DNA of 64,000 nt. It comes from Eimeria necatrix. Taxonomy: Eukaryota > Apicomplexa > Conoidasida > Eucoccidiorida > Eimeriidae. Within the stretch, counting starts at the first letter, position 1. Every line of letters starts with the position of its first letter. The stretch covers positions 1-64,000 of the forward strand of contig NW_013654529.1 of the NCBI RefSeq assembly GCF_000499385.1. The letters are read 5' to 3'. The position numbers were made by a program, and so were the translations under genes. This document shows, piece after piece, positions 44,101 to 54,551 of the stretch. The notes under the pieces were generated by a model. It was not told where the DNA came from and did no database searches. It saw only the letters and a program-made list of their open reading frames with translations.

Positions 44101-45731
44101 CTGCCGGTCCCTAATTGCTTTAGGTGTGCTTGTTCGCGTCCCTTATGCTCTTACGCCTGATCAGGGCAAAAATTTGGTGGTTGAAGGCGTCAGCGCAAAA
44201 TCGGAGCACTGTACGAGGAGGAGCTAAGTGGCTGACTGTTGCCGAGCACATTCCTGTGAGGCTTCAGGGGAATCTACCGCCACATCGATGGGTGGCTCTG
44301 TTTGAACAGTACGCGCAGGATCTGGAGCCGGACGAAGGAGAACTTGTCAAGATGAATAGCCTTTTCTCGACAATGAAGAAGCTAAAGGCACGTTATGCGT
44401 GTTATGTATAGGCCACGGGATTGCTTGTCTTCCCTTTGTAGTGGCTTATACTTTTACGCGTAGTGAAGCATGCAACAGCTTCGCATTATAATAAATTGAC
44501 ATGGACGCAAAGAAGCATAGGCATATGAAGCACCGACGAGTATGCACATACAAGCACCTGTTGATGTGCAGCCATGCTTCGTTGTCTGTTTCCTCATATC
44601 TCTACCATTGTGTTGCGTTAGGTGTTCGGCGGTTCGTTTTTCCTCTGCGATCCATTTGAGCTGAAGCTTTGTCATATCGAATCCTTCCCTGAAGTTTTTG
44701 CAGCTATTGCTGCGGCAGCTGGCTGCAGTTTGCCGAGTGAAGAATCAGACGCCTTTAAAGAGGCTCGGCGCACCATCCAGGACCTTATCGACAACAGCTT
44801 GCATACACTATTGATGCGAGCAGACAACAGAGGAGCCTCGAGGTTGCCGAGGCTACTGTGCCCGTGCGCACACCGTTGGGGCGGAAGGATGCAAAAGGGC
44901 TTTAACAACAACTCAGGCGATATTCAGAAGAAAAAAAGGGTGGTCAGTCTCGCGGGGAAGTGCTGGATTGGATTTGGTGAAAGCCGACTCGTCCTGCAGG
45001 CCGCTGAACTTTGTGAAGATGAACCAGCGCAACGTCAAATCCAAGGCCTCGCTGCCGCCTTTCACGATAAAAGCATCAGCTCTCTTCCAGAGGAGGTATC
45101 AACACCCGCATTCGCTCTAGCGTGTCCGTACAAGCCTTGTTTTTTAATTAACAAGCATTTCCACTGAGCAGCGCATTCTACTTCGCACTCAAGCGTGGTC
45201 TCCCCCAGTTGCGTGTAAGCAACTTGTTCCATTAAAAACGCATGTACGCTACGCGCATTTTGGCCAAAATCACAGGAAGGACACCATTTGCGTGTCCGTG
45301 TAATGGGTTTTCCCTCGATAAAGAACAACCGTGAACTCCTTCCCAAAAAGATATTCACTGCACTGTATTTTGCTATGCTCTTCGTCTATCCTGCGCCGCA
45401 GCTGACAGGGGCATTCGCAGTTGATTGTCAGGGGTCACTACCAGATCTATTGATCCTGTTCATAAAAAGCGACCAGCAGGGACCTCGATTGTGCGCATTT
45501 GTGACGCAGGTATGCAGATTTCGTGTCTTTACCTGTTCTCCATATGTCTGGCTAACCACATTGAACATGTGTAGATTCCTGTCCCCTGCACCTGTATCTA
45601 AGGAAACTGCCTCAGCTTCTAGCAAGTAATACTGACGAATTTTGAACTTTCTGTTCCTGGTGTGAATGCAGGCAGATGCGCGGTATCTGCTGCAGTACTT
45701 GCAAATAATCTACCCTCACATTAAACCTTGA
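35104..45731 (+). CDS. unconventional myosin with MyTH4-FERM tail, many exons
   Basis: Actin-based motor. Checked exons: 35104-35290, 35473-35760, 35942-36172, 36301-36537, 36755-36891, 37151-37235, 37346-37554, 37703-37931 and a last exon at 45672-45731; later ones are approximate. Motor landmarks: SH3-like start with [16 protein letters not shown]-loop [12 protein letters not shown] split by an intron at 35761-35941, [10 protein letters not shown], switch [10 protein letters not shown], and [11 protein letters not shown]. An IQ motif ([14 protein letters not shown]) is near 39.54 kb. Short helical exons follow between 39.8 and 41.0 kb, an acidic linker (41.3 kb), a MyTH4 domain near 42.4-42.9 kb ([13 protein letters not shown]) and a FERM region to the stop, with [13 protein letters not shown] at 44.3 kb. 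The architecture resembles the apicomplexan class XXII myosins, from memory. Introns are short and repeat-free. Confidence 0.88.
43771..43805. repeat. perfect 15-bp inverted repeat, 5-nt loop
   Basis: CACTCACTTTCACCA at 43771-43785 pairs exactly with 43791-43805, loop CACAC. It lies in non-coding sequence of the FERM part of the myosin gene. Confidence 0.95.
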
Positions 45732-46705
45732 CAACCCGTCGTGTTTGTGCATAAACACTTCACAATCTTTCTTCCGTTTATTTGTGGACCACATGGTGAG
45801 CCCGGCAGCACTAGTTTCAAACAAGTTTACACATGCGCAGCTGTGAAAGCCAGACGCACCTGCCGCCCTGTCACTGTTTCTTACGTTTCGCATGAAGCTG
45901 TGCGCGGCACAAAAATGCCGCACCCGAAACTAGCCTCAAGCGGCCGCACCAACCAAACTAAAAGGAGCCAAAAATCGCTCTGCTGCATATTTGTTGCATA
46001 AGAATTTATCTTGTCATCTCAAAATCCCCGTTGCCGGAGCTTTCGGGAAGTGAACATAACTCCTCAGATCTCTTCACTTGATTCCAAAACCAACCGTTAA
46101 GTCAGCAAAGGATTCGCTTCACATGCAGGCAGCACAGCGTCTTCAGGCGCGCCGTTTGCACGCGTGTCAGATGCTGCGAATTCGAGAGCTGCAGCGACAG
46201 CACTCAAACAAAAAACCGCATCAGGTGCCCCTTCCACCCCATGTAGCTGCTCCTTAGCTCGTTTGTTCATTCTGTCACGCTATCATAACAATTTCTTTAT
46301 ATTTCTCCCCAAAGTTCGCTTGCCTTCAATTCCAAATCCCGATTCAAACGCATCTTCACACTCCCCTACTACTTTCTCTGCCATGCCTCTCCCACAACAC
46401 CACTGAGACTCCCGCGCTCTCCTCGCCACTTGAGCAGCCGCGAAAGCTGCGTCAATCCTTGAGAGTTCCTCCACCCTTGCTCTGAAATAAAAAGCATGCG
46501 CACGCACAAAGCAAACGCTAAACGAGTATCCAAAAACGGTGCATCAGTTGTTCAACTGCAGTTGGCCTGCCAACTACTGCGCAGCCGCTGTGCGCGCGGA
46601 AACCAAAACCTAAAATAAACGCGCAGTCATGCAGTTGCGAGTACTTGTACAACTTTAGTGTCCCTCTTTCTTATGCACGTTTGCAAATTTACGCATGCAT
46701 GAACG
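45732..46705. other. convergent intergenic space, myosin and TRM10
   Basis: No gene assigned. A minus-strand frame at 46283-46490 preceded by TTTATTTCAG is exon-like but TRM10 already ends at 46706. Confidence 0.5.
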
Positions 46706-49100
46706 CTACCGTTTCTTTAATATTCTTTGTTGTTTTCGACCGAAGGACCCTTGCATGCGATTTGGAAGCACAGCCGCGAGAGCTTCTCCCCAGTTTCTGT
46801 TTTTCAGGAAAAGCATCAAAGCTTCCAGCACAGAGTTTACGTTCAACACCACCCGCTGTTTCCCAGGCAGAAACGTCTGAGTTAACGCATAGGCAAAAAT
46901 GCGACTAAAAATACATGCGAAGCCATTCCAAGCGAAAAACCAAAACTTGAGAGATGCATTTACACCGTCTAAGCAACGGAAACGGCTTAAGGACGGGAGC
47001 TTCAGTGTTCACAGACCTTGAACGGTAGCTTCCGGCACGTCAGACCGAGCTCTTCTGCCTGTGAAAAGCTCAAGCCCTGAAACAAACATCGGCACAGCTT
47101 TGCTCCTTTTGCGCTGCTGGAACTGCTTGTGCGTCTTAATGACGCTACTGTTGGTGCTATTGCTTCTGGTGTTGCTGCTGTGGTAAAGAAAAAGATATTC
47201 TCTCACTTTGCTGATAGTTCTGTCTACTAAACCCCCAATAACGAAAACCTTTGAGGGGTCGACATCCAACAACTCCTGCAAAATGCCACAAGTTTTGGAC
47301 CGTAAGCCGCTAGCTTTTGAAACAATGGGAGTTGCATCTAAATCAAGCCCAACACAATTCCTCATGAGCCCTATTGCTCAATAACACCAAACTCTAAACC
47401 TAATACTTGAAGGTGTTCCATCTGTTTTGTAGTAAGCTGACCTCGGAAGCATCCGGCGAAAGGACAACTATTTCATCAGGGGAAAAACACTGCCAGTAGG
47501 GTTCCTCGTGTCTGTGCACCTGAACAACAAGCAGTAAACGTAAGCCCCAAACTTGCACCCAAATCCAAGCGCAGAGCAACCTTCTCGACAGTAACAAACA
47601 TCTAATCACAGTGTGCTCCGCCCCGCACGAAAGGCATCATCTGGCAAGCACGCATCCGCATCACTATCCTCTCAGCAGCAATAATAGTAGCAATACCAGC
47701 AACGGTGAAAAGATCCAGTGCACTTACCAGCCAGGAGCTCCCAGCGAAGAGGTTCTCGCATGCAACACGGCATGGACTGCCTTCAACGAAGGAAGAAAAA
47801 TGAAGTTGAATCTGTGCAGCAGCAGAAACAGCATCATAAAGGCGGCAGCAGCATGGGAGTAGCTCAAATACATTTTTTGTGCAGGTAAGCATGATAAAAA
47901 TACAGAAAAACCTACTGACAACCGCACCTTTGTGTCCTTCGCCCTCTTCACGTGGTGATAGCTCAGAAACAGCTGCTTGGCGAGGCTCCGGATTTCCTAA
48001 AAATATCGGCAGCAAAAGCAGAAGCAAAGACAATATGCATTTCTTGCATCTGGTGTCTCCTTCCTAGTCCTCCTTCACTGTTCATGGCTCTGCACCAACA
48101 GCAGCAGTGGCCAGGCGATAGCTCCGCCAGCGATAACCCCACCACCAGCTCACTTTGTCTTGCATTGTTGAATCAAACGAACAATTGAAGCAAATCCGAA
48201 CTCCATTCTTCATGCACTCCTCTAGATGCACCTGGACATTCCATGACGTAGCAACAGCTGCAGTACCAAGATATTCTCCAGTAGCGTCAGAAAGGCACGC
48301 CTACCAAAACAAAGGTGCTGTTTCCCTACCCTATCCTTGGATCCACGCGTTCAGTCATAGTCTCACACTGGTCTAAAATATCACTACCCAAATGCGCGCG
48401 GCTGTCTACAGTTCCCCGTTGAGGCCTCAACTACCCACCTGGAATGCTTCTTTCTCCTTTTGCAGCCGTTCCTTATGGGCCTTCATAGCGGCCGATTTAT
48501 CCTCTGCGGAAAATAAAACAGTACCCACCAACACTGAACTATTTCGTGTAGATTCTATTCACTTGTCTCTACAGTTGGCGGTGCCTCCAACCAGTTAAGG
48601 GTCTCCAAATCTATTTACTGCCTTCGTTCCTGCTGACACTACTGCTGTAGTCGCAGTCTCTTTCAGTCGCAGTCTCTTTGATTTACTCTCGCACTTTTTG
48701 TGATCATGGAGGTAACAATCTCACCACTAGAAACAAGCCCTTCAAATACTTGCTCGTTTCTTTTCTTCCGTCGTTTTCTTCTCTCCTCCGGCCGTTGTTG
48801 TCTCTTCTTTTGACGATAATTTTCGCGCGTGAGCAGCTTCTTCTGAGATCGAGGAAGTCGCCGCTGCTCATGCTCTTCACGCTGCTCCTGGTACCCCTCC
48901 CCCCGTTCCTGTTGCTCCTCCTGCTTCTCCCGCTGCTGATGCTCCTGCTCAGGCGCCTGTTGCTGCAGCTGCTCCTGTGGTTGGCGCGCCTGCTGTGCAT
49001 TCAGCCCCCCTTCTGCTGCTGCTGCAGCCCCTGTCGCGGCTGCAGCAACATCAGTCAGTGCTAGGTCGTCTTTCTTGGATCTAGGCAGGCCCCGTTCCAT
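46706..49100 (-). CDS. tRNA (guanine/adenine-N1)-9 methyltransferase, TRM10 family, eight exons
   Basis: SPOUT-fold enzyme methylating purine 9 of tRNA. Exons (minus): 49100-48725, 48503-48439, 47996-47928, 47811-47728, 47519-47442, 47275-47207, 47076-47017, 46876-46706, all in phase, giving 972 nt (323 aa), normal for the family. The N-terminal exon is Gln/Glu-rich, then strongly basic (RPEERRKRRKKRNEQ), typical of TRM10 N-termini. Catalytic-domain landmarks: IVVLSPDASE, VFVIGGLVDRT (the SPOUT knot signature), SQAEELGLTCRKLPF and VVLNVNSVLEALMLFL, ending KKR-stop. The start is uncertain: the same frame is open upstream to 50654, and a different, Pro/Gln-rich frame (49061-50767) overlaps the first 40 bases. 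Confidence 0.92.
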
Positions 49101-50767
49101 GCCTCCAGTGCTGCTGCAGCTGCTGCAGCTGCTGCCGGGTCCTGCTGCTGTTGAAGCTGAAGCTGCTGCCTTAGCTGCATCTGCTGCTGCAGCTGCTCCT
49201 GCATTTGCTGCTGCGCAGGGGATGCTGCGTACCACAGATGCTGCTGCTGCTGCTGCTGTTGTAGGAGCGGATGATAGCAAGTAGTCTGCATCATGGGGTC
49301 CATGTAAGCACCACTTGCTGCTGTCGGCCAGATGCTGCTGCCGTGCAGCAGCAACAGCTGTTGCTGCTGCTGTTGCTGCTGCTGTGCAGCAGCAACCTCC
49401 CACATGGAGCTCTGCAGCTGCATTGCCGCTGCTGCTTGCTGCGGGATATGTGCACCTGTGGCTGCCGCAGCTGCTGCCACAGCTGCAACCGCTGCTGCAG
49501 TGGGTTCCTGCTGCTGCTGCAGGAGCAACTGCTGCTGCTGTTGCTCCGGTGTGGGCGGAGGCCACGACATCAAGGGCTGCTTCGCAGGCGGCGTCTGCGG
49601 GGGCTTCGCAACAACCGGCACTGCCGGTACTGCCGGCACTGCCGGTACTGCCGGCACTGCCGGCACCGTCTGCACCGCCGGCACTGCCGGCACTGCCGGC
49701 ACCGCCGGCACTGCCGGCACTGCCGGCACCGCCGGCACTGTCGGCATAGCGGGCACTGGCGGCACAGTGGGCACTGGCGGCACTGCGGGTACTGCCGGCA
49801 CTGCTGGCACTGCCGGCACCGGCGGCACTGCCGGGACGGGCGGGACTGCGGGGACTGCCGGTTCTGGCGGGGGAGGCGGCGGCGGCGGGGGCGCAGGCAC
49901 GCACGGCCTCATTGGCGTGGGCAGCAGCGGCGGCAAAGACCCCAGCAGCCCCTGCTGCTGCGGAATTGCCCTGGGCAGCAGGGGCGGAGGGGGCGGTGTC
50001 GTTGGGGGAGCTGGGGGAGGCTTCGGCAGCCCCATGAGGTGCTTCGGCGCAGGGCCCATGAGAGACGGCTTTTTGCTCGCTGCTTGTGCTGCTGCAGCAC
50101 GGGGCAGCAGCCGACCTCGGCCAGGACTCAGTGGAACCCCTTCCGTCGCAGCCGCAGCAGTCGTGGCCGAGAGCACTGGCTGGGCCTTCAGCGTCTCCAG
50201 CAGCGGCGGCAAAGGCACCTCGCCCTTGCTCGTGCTGCCGCACACCGGCTGCTGCTGCTGTAGGTGCTGCTGCTGATTCAGGGCGCCATAATGCAGCAGA
50301 GGGTTGGGGGGCAGCGGCAGCAGAGGTGGCAGATCTGAAGGGTTCTGTGGAGGCGCCCGGGGGGCCGTACTCTTCGCTTGCTGCTGTTGTTTCTGTTGTT
50401 GTTGTTGCTGTTGCTGCTGCTGCTGCTGCTGCTGCTGAGCATTGGCTCTGGCGCAGGACGGAGACGACTGGGACGTCGCTAACTTCTTGTGGGGTGGAGC
50501 CCCCTCCTCTGTTTGGGGACAATTCGGTGTGTCTGCTGTTGCCGGTGAGTCCACAAGTGCTGCTGCCGCAGCCGCTGCTGCTGTTGCTGCTGCCCGTTGG
50601 TCCCCCTCTCTCTCCTCCTCCGCTTCCCTTTCCTCCTGATGTGGCGGTTGCCATCCGGGTCCCCCTTCGTGTGTTGCTGCCTCACAGGGGGCTCCCCTGA
50701 CAGGAAAGAGCTGGTCGAGGCTTTGGGTGTCGCTGAGCAGTTCGGAGGTGAGAGAGAGCGGCAGCAT
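49061..50767 (-). CDS. Pro/Gln-rich low-complexity protein, unrecognised
   Basis: A 568-residue open frame starting at the ATG at 50767. It has a charged start, Gln runs, proline blocks (PPPAPPTTPPPPPLLP, APPPPPPPPPP), about 25 Val-Pro-Ala repeats from a 9-bp satellite, then Gln/Ala-rich sequence with a more specific patch (YMDPMMQTTCYHPLLQ). No domain recognised. The stop lies 39 bases inside the proposed first exon of TRM10 in another frame, so it may be a separate gene, or the N-terminal part of the TRM10 protein if a base is wrong in the repeats. A second long frame on the same strand (48663-50654) is Ala/Ser/Thr-rich and probably open only because CAG repeats contain no stop codons. Confidence 0.5.
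   Translation of the reverse strand: MLPLSLTSELLSDTQSLDQLFPVRGAPCEAATHEGGPGWQPPHQEEREAEEEREGDQRAAATAAAAAAAALVDSPATADTPNCPQTEEGAPPHKKLATSQSSPSCARANAQQQQQQQQQQQQQQQKQQQQAKSTAPRAPPQNPSDLPPLLPLPPNPLLHYGALNQQQHLQQQQPVCGSTSKGEVPLPPLLETLKAQPVLSATTAAAATEGVPLSPGRGRLLPRAAAAQAASKKPSLMGPAPKHLMGLPKPPPAPPTTPPPPPLLPRAIPQQQGLLGSLPPLLPTPMRPCVPAPPPPPPPPPEPAVPAVPPVPAVPPVPAVPAVPAVPAVPPVPTVPPVPAMPTVPAVPAVPAVPAVPAVPAVPAVQTVPAVPAVPAVPAVPAVPVVAKPPQTPPAKQPLMSWPPPTPEQQQQQLLLQQQQEPTAAAVAAVAAAAAATGAHIPQQAAAAMQLQSSMWEVAAAQQQQQQQQQLLLLHGSSIWPTAASGAYMDPMMQTTCYHPLLQQQQQQQHLWYAASPAQQQMQEQLQQQMQLRQQLQLQQQQDPAAAAAAAAALEAWNGACLDPRKTT
49616..49860. repeat. 9-bp minisatellite GCCGGCACT, about 25 copies
   Basis: Tandem 9-mers (GCCGGCACT with GGT, ACC and GGC variants). 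On the minus strand in the Pro/Gln-rich frame it reads Val-Pro-Ala repeats. Confidence 0.95.
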
Positions 50768-51627
50768 TTCCTTGCTTATTCAGTTCATGCCTGAAGTGGC
50801 CAGTGGTCCAGAAGGGACAGCAGGGGTGCTGCAGTTCTCAAGTGTACCACGAAGAGACGAGAGTAAGACAAGCTAGAATGCGTGAGACGGAGCGGCCATG
50901 CGGACTGCCTTGCTAAGCCCCAGATTCGGCCTCTTGCAGCAGAGCAAAACTACCAACGAAGAAGGCAATCAAAAGCAAATAATAGAGCCCCTGAGTTGGG
51001 TGAAACACTGCAATAGCTGCTGTTGAGGGCCAGTACTACGCTAGCCCTGTTAAGGGTGGCTCGCCGCTCTTTCGGGAAAAGGAAAAAGGAAGCTTGAAAA
51101 CAGAAAAAAAGAAAAAAAGTGAAAAGAGAAACACGAGACAGACACTCCGATACGCTGGTCGCATGCAAACACGAACGCCCAGATTACTAGTAACTGAGCA
51201 AAAGACGGTTGTCAACGGACTGGAGAGCAACGTGGGGTGCAAACGTCGATCCCCTGAGCCGATGCAAAGTAATGAAAAAAGCAGCGGGATCCTTTTTTCA
51301 CATTCTTTTATATAGTTGGAAAGCGACTCAACCGAGCTTTTCCGTTCTGACTATCGGCTTGGGGCTGCCCGCCCAGCTGAAACCCCACCCCGCATTGCAT
51401 GCGGTCCGTAATCTAACTTGCGATTAATGTTAGCTAAACATGTCTAGCTTCACTCATTTGTTGTTCTAGCTGGCCATATAGCAGAAGGGCAAAAGACGAA
51501 GTCCGCATTGCAGTAGCACCCGGGCAAACTTGGGCGCCTTAGCGGCCCCAGAAGGACCGGTCACGGTTGGCGAGCATAGACGGGAGATTGCCGATTGTTT
51601 GGTTGCTTCTTTAGTAACGAATTGACA
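50768..51627. promoter_or_regulatory. divergent intergenic region
   Basis: About 860 bp between the minus-strand Pro/Gln-rich frame and the plus-strand L1-domain gene. Both promoters should be here. No specific element recognised. Confidence 0.4.
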
Positions 51628-53345
51628 ATGATTAAGGTGAAGAAGAGGAAGAACGGGATCGCTGCAGCGGCGAAGCCACTTCCTGTTGATACACCTGAGG
51701 GAAAACACAAGGCAAAGCGAATTTCTAGTGCACCCGAGTCACTTCCATCTCCTTCCCAACCTCGGAAGAAGGCTAAGAGCACACATACCACTGCCGAAAA
51801 AGCCAAGGCCCCCCCACAAGCACCGGCAGCCTCCGCGCCCAACGTAATCAAAATAGGGAGTGGCGGCGTTGTGGACTGCCAGGCTTTGGAAAAGGCGGTG
51901 AAAGCACTATGCCGGCATGTGCAAAAGCTTCAGGAGAAAGAAGAAGTGCAAGATCTACTTGCCATGAACAGCGGTCCCACAGTTAGTTTGATGTTCTCTA
52001 CGCAGAATATACCTGTCACGCAACGGATCTATCCCCATCTGATGTGAGTTTCGATTTCCGAAGTCTTCTTTTGACATCAAATCATAGCAGCCTGAATTGG
52101 AAAAGGTTTTGCAGCTTCACTTGGGACTCTTTTGATGATGATGATTCCTAATGCATTTAGCACTATTCTAACAAACAGGTATTCATTCACGTGAGCATGT
52201 ACTGCTTGCATTATGCGATTTCTTTTTGTGTGTCTGCTATCGTGTGTTTAGTGAGTTGCCCCACAGCCCTTTGGGTTCAAACAGTGAAGTATGCCTGATA
52301 GTACGCGACCCCCAGCGCAAGTGGAAGGACCTCGTCGCCTCTCTCCCATCCTTGTCCTCGGTTTCAAAAGTTATTTCTTACAAAAAACTGCCGAAGAAGT
52401 TTCCACAGTTCGCAGACCGCAGGGCTCTCTGCGCTGCGTACGACCTGTTCATTGTCGACACCAGAATCAAGGAGAAAGCGTACAGCAGTCTTGGCAAGGT
52501 GTTCTTCGCAGCCAACAAGTAAATAAATGCACAGTTTGAGTCAAGTGATGCGTGCGCCTGCTTCTGTTGTTGGGAACTACAGCTATCTGCTGTGCTTGAG
52601 GTTGTGTATGTTAGTTTACTTGCAGCAGCAGCGGTCATAAAGTTGGCGTAATGTGCATGTTTAGTTTTGGCGTTGCACTTCTGTTGCGCAGCTATAGCAG
52701 TAGAACATATCCGGCTCTAGTTACCTGTCAAGCAATTGGCGGTATGGGGAGTGAGACAAGTGGGTTGTTCTAGAAAACAGCTGGTTTTACAGTTTTCTTT
52801 TCGTGTCCTGTGTGAACAGACTACCGCTTCCCATTCGCGTTGGGTCGACCACACTGGAAAGAGAAGTGGGGAGAGCGCTGCGCAGCACAGCGCTGGTGAT
52901 TAAACGAGGCCCTTCCGTTGCTATTCGCATTGGCAGGGCCTTGAGTAACCCTGACCATCTTTACGAAAATGCAGTGGCAGCCATCAAGGGGGTGTCAGAT
53001 TTCTTCCAAATGAATCATAAGTGGAAAAATACGATCACAACTATTCATATTCAAGCCACCAATACACCTGCCCTGCCAATTTACCTGCATCCCAAGTACG
53101 CGGAGGCCGCAGAGTACTACAGGACTACAGCGCCGCCTGCCAACAATGCAGAGCCGAAGAGAGGCGAAGGTGAAAAAACAAAAACGGGAAAGGAAAAGGC
53201 GTCGGCAGTAGTCCACAAAGTTAAAGGTGATCGCAAGATAAAGAGTGGCGCTGCAGTAAAAGAGGGGAAAGACAATGCAAGCAAAGTAGTCAAGAAGTCA
53301 ATCACCAAGGACAAAAAAGAAAAGAAACACAAATCGAGGCACTGA
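51628..53345 (+). CDS. ribosomal L1 domain-containing nucleolar protein (RSL1D1/UTP30-like), three exons
   Basis: Likely ribosome-biogenesis factor carrying an L1-fold RNA-binding domain. Exons 51628-52043, 52252-52518, 52820-53345, in phase, 402 aa. Residues 1-80 are Lys/Pro/Ala-rich with nuclear-signal-like KVKKRKNG and RKKAKS. The L1 core follows: ALEKAVKALCRHVQKL, EVCLIVRDPQRKWKDLV, KLPKKFPQFADRRALCAAYD, FIVDTRI, LPLPIRVG, then SNPDHLYENAVAAIKGV and TITTIHIQATNTPALPIYLH. The tail is Lys-rich (KDKKEKKHKSRH), as in RSL1D1. Introns are short and repeat-free. It is not the ribosomal protein uL1 itself, given the basic tails and sequence. Confidence 0.9.
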
Positions 53346-54551
53346 ATGCCTGCTGCCTACTTGGCCAGCCTTTGTCTAACATGATCATGAACTGCTCTTG
53401 GCTCCCTTAGCCTTGTCGGCTTCTTTAAAGTATATTTTGCTGCTTGGCTGATAACACGGAGAGAACAGGTCTTAGTTCTGGAGGGGAACCAACGATTATG
53501 TAGTGGAAGTTTCTGTCGGAACGCACTTTATTCTTGCGTAAGAGTCTTCAGATTGAATTTCGCCTGACTCGCTGGTGTAGAAGGGAAGTGCTTCTGGTTG
53601 CAGTGAGTGGAGTGTAGCATGAGGTGGCGAGAACGGAGAGTGAAGGAGGCGGGAGTAGTGTCGGCAAGGAGCATTTAGTTTGGTGGGGGGGTGGCTTTGG
53701 CTAAACGAACCAAATTATTCATTTTATCCAATACTAATGAAGCGACTGGAGCTGGCAACAGTGGGGGGACAATCCGAATAAGTCCAGTATAATAGTGTCT
53801 GCGTTGATGTAGGACTAGCCGCCGTTTATCGTTGAAATTAATTCTTAAGTCTGAAATGTGGCAATATATTTAGCGAAGTTGGGTTCACTGGCGTGGCTGC
53901 GCAAGCCTGCTACGTTTTCACGGGCACCACCCGGTGACCACTGGTCCCGTCGGCTGGCTTAGGCCAGGTGAGCGGGCATTTCACTTTCACTCTTAAACCC
54001 GGCGAAAACTCTTGTTGTTTAGTTTTTACAATATACTTTTTTAAATCGCACTTAATTTGGAGAAATAGGCATCAATACCGGAAGCTTCCCTGGCGACGTG
54101 TTGGCACCGTCTGCTTCTCAAGACACGCAGTTCAACGCAGCCGTCAACTTTGGGCTTAAGGTCTTTATTCCAATTTCCTGCCCAACATATAAAAGAGAAT
54201 GGGACCTGCAGTAAAGTCACAAGAAGCCTCTGGCGTTCAGGCTGCCGTAGGACCGCACAAGTGTGAGACATGTCTAAGAAACCCGTTAGTTTTATGGGCT
54301 TCCGCTGCACTCCCTCTTTGAAACCCCTTCAAGAAAGCGCTTGAATAAATGCAAAAGGACCAGAATTTCATACAATTAGAATGCGCACAGGGAATGCGTT
54401 GACGCGAAGGCGTTAGTGGCGTTTTTCTTGGTGTTATTGATGAAGCAGCGCAGCGTCCGTAAAGTGACCAAGAGCTGGCCATGGAAGCATTTGCTGATGT
54501 GGTGGTTACAGCATTGGACTGTGTATCTAGACGACGTGTCGAAAAATTCAT
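53346..54551. other. repeat-poor intergenic interval
   Basis: No gene recognised. The 5' exon of the acyl-CoA dehydrogenase gene may lie in the last few hundred bases. Confidence 0.5.

Noticed and set aside
46283..46507. Possible extra TRM10 C-terminal exon
   Set aside because: The TRM10 frame already reaches a stop at 46706 with a normal family ending; no splice out of that exon is needed.
48663..50654. 663-residue Ala/Ser/Thr-rich minus frame as one protein
   Set aside because: Only its last part is supported as TRM10 exon 1; upstream it looks like the GCA-phase reading of repeats that the Pro/Gln frame explains better.
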